Positions 5,501-6,052 of a DNA stretch of 6,052 nt are shown here, one piece after another. The translations under genes were made by a program, and so were the position numbers. The stretch lies in assembly GCA_028690275.1 (NCBI GenBank), contig JAQVBN010000038.1:1-6052 (forward strand), given 5' to 3'. How positions within the stretch are numbered: position 1 is the stretch's first letter; each line of letters opens with the position of its first letter. Origin of the DNA: Minisyncoccota bacterium. Lineage in GTDB: Bacteria > Patescibacteriota > Minisyncoccia > Minisyncoccales > Minisyncoccaceae. The notes beneath the pieces are model-generated. The model searched no databases. It was not told the DNA's origin and was given only the letters and a program-made list of their open reading frames with translations.

Positions 5501-6052
5501 ATGTTTGATTTATCAATATTAACACCATTTATAATCCTTTTCATTTTTATTTTGCTTTCTTCAATTAAGCAAATAAATCAATACGAGGAGGGGATAAGAT
5601 TTACTTTCGGTAAATATTCAGACACTCTTCGTCCAGGATGGAGAATTGTATGGCCAGTTATTCAAAGTTTTTCTAAGGTTGATATGAGAGTGAAGGCGGT
5701 AGATGTTCCTAATCAGGAGTCTATTACAAGAGATAACATCTCTGTTGCTGTAAACGCAGTTGTTTATTACAAAATAACTTCTGCCGAAAAAGCAATTTTA
5801 GAAGTAGAAAATTATTTCTACGCTATGTCTCAATTAGCCCAAACAACGATGAGAAATGCTACAGGTCAAGTTGATTTAGATCAATTATTATCTCAGCGAG
5901 ATACTGTTTCGGAGAACATTAGAAGGGTCATTGATGAGCAAAGCGACCCATGGGGAATTAAAGTTTTGAATGTTGAATTAAAAGATATTGTTCTTCCTGA
6001 AGAGATGAAACGAACAATCGGAAAGCAAGCAGAAGCAGAAAGAGAAAAAAGA
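5501..6052 (+). CDS. Slipin/stomatin-family SPFH protein (3' end missing)
   Basis: The frame is open from the ATG at 5501 to the window edge, giving the first 184 residues. Residues 8-22 are a single membrane anchor (FIILFIFILLSS region). The SPFH (band 7) domain follows, with the prokaryotic slipin pattern: EEGIRFTFGKY (29-39), LRPGW (43-47), VDVPNQESITRDNISV (68-82), VENYFYAMSQLAQTTMRN (102-119), DPWGIKV (149-155) and KQAEAEREKR (175-184), the start of the C-terminal coiled coil. Slipins form oligomeric membrane scaffolds and are often paired with NfeD. No NfeD gene precedes it here, and the downstream side is not visible. It follows lysS by 21 bases of almost pure A/T without SD or terminator, so co-transcription is likely. 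HflC/HflK and flotillin are less good matches than slipin. Confidence 0.93.
   Translation, partial: MFDLSILTPFIILFIFILLSSIKQINQYEEGIRFTFGKYSDTLRPGWRIVWPVIQSFSKVDMRVKAVDVPNQESITRDNISVAVNAVVYYKITSAEKAILEVENYFYAMSQLAQTTMRNATGQVDLDQLLSQRDTVSENIRRVIDEQSDPWGIKVLNVELKDIVLPEEMKRTIGKQAEAEREKR

Noticed and set aside
5191..5544. 117-codon open frame on the minus strand across the lysS/slipin junction
   Set aside because: It is antisense to two clear genes, has Ser/Asn-rich shadow composition, and no promoter or SD was seen. Other minus-strand frames (1338-1529, 3083-3364, 3120-3317, 4597-4788) and the plus-strand frame 2814-2999 were dropped for the same reason.
1..6052. CRISPR arrays, insertion sequences, integrases, attachment sites
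   Set aside because: I found no regularly spaced repeats, terminal inverted repeats around a gene, or transposase or integrase frames. The region looks like core chromosome.

Overview
The window is AT-rich, with short A/T-rich spacers and very compact gene packing. It holds housekeeping genes on the + strand only. From the style of the MreC, PBP2, LysRS and slipin sequences, the short MreD, the shortened 5S rRNA and the scarcity of Shine-Dalgarno (SD) sites, I infer a small-genome bacterium of the Candidate Phyla Radiation (Patescibacteria, perhaps Parcubacteria). No phylogenetic search was possible, so this is a tentative placement. The standard code with TGA as stop fits all the genes, so it is not a code-25 lineage.

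Layout. Positions 1 to about 87 are the 3' end of a 23S rRNA gene. A spacer of about 65 nt without a tRNA leads to a short 5S rRNA (about 153-256), enclosed by a long processing-type stem (137-160 with 249-272) and closed by an intrinsic terminator (274-301). A free-standing 44-codon gene (355-489) follows. It has the only strong SD in the window and its own terminator (485-510).

A consensus promoter (514-542) then drives mreC - mreD - mrdA (PBP2) - greA, ended by a terminator (3938-3964). A second promoter of the same geometry (3969-3997) drives lysS and, probably, a slipin/stomatin-family gene that runs off the end of the window.

How the genes work together. MreC, MreD and PBP2 belong to the elongasome, which directs lateral-wall peptidoglycan synthesis; MreB and RodA are not in this window. 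GreA rescues backtracked RNA polymerase and LysRS charges tRNA-Lys, so both are general information-processing functions that share transcripts with membrane and cell-envelope genes. The slipin is a membrane-anchored SPFH scaffold.

The most noteworthy signals are not in the proteins. They are two promoters whose predicted +1 falls exactly on the start ATG (leaderless mRNAs for mreC and lysS), A-rich SD-less leaders before greA and the slipin gene, a 5S rRNA with helix IV cut to about two pairs while loop E is kept, and an orphan small gene in a transcript rich in potential hairpins. I see no mobile element, CRISPR array or novel multi-gene system.
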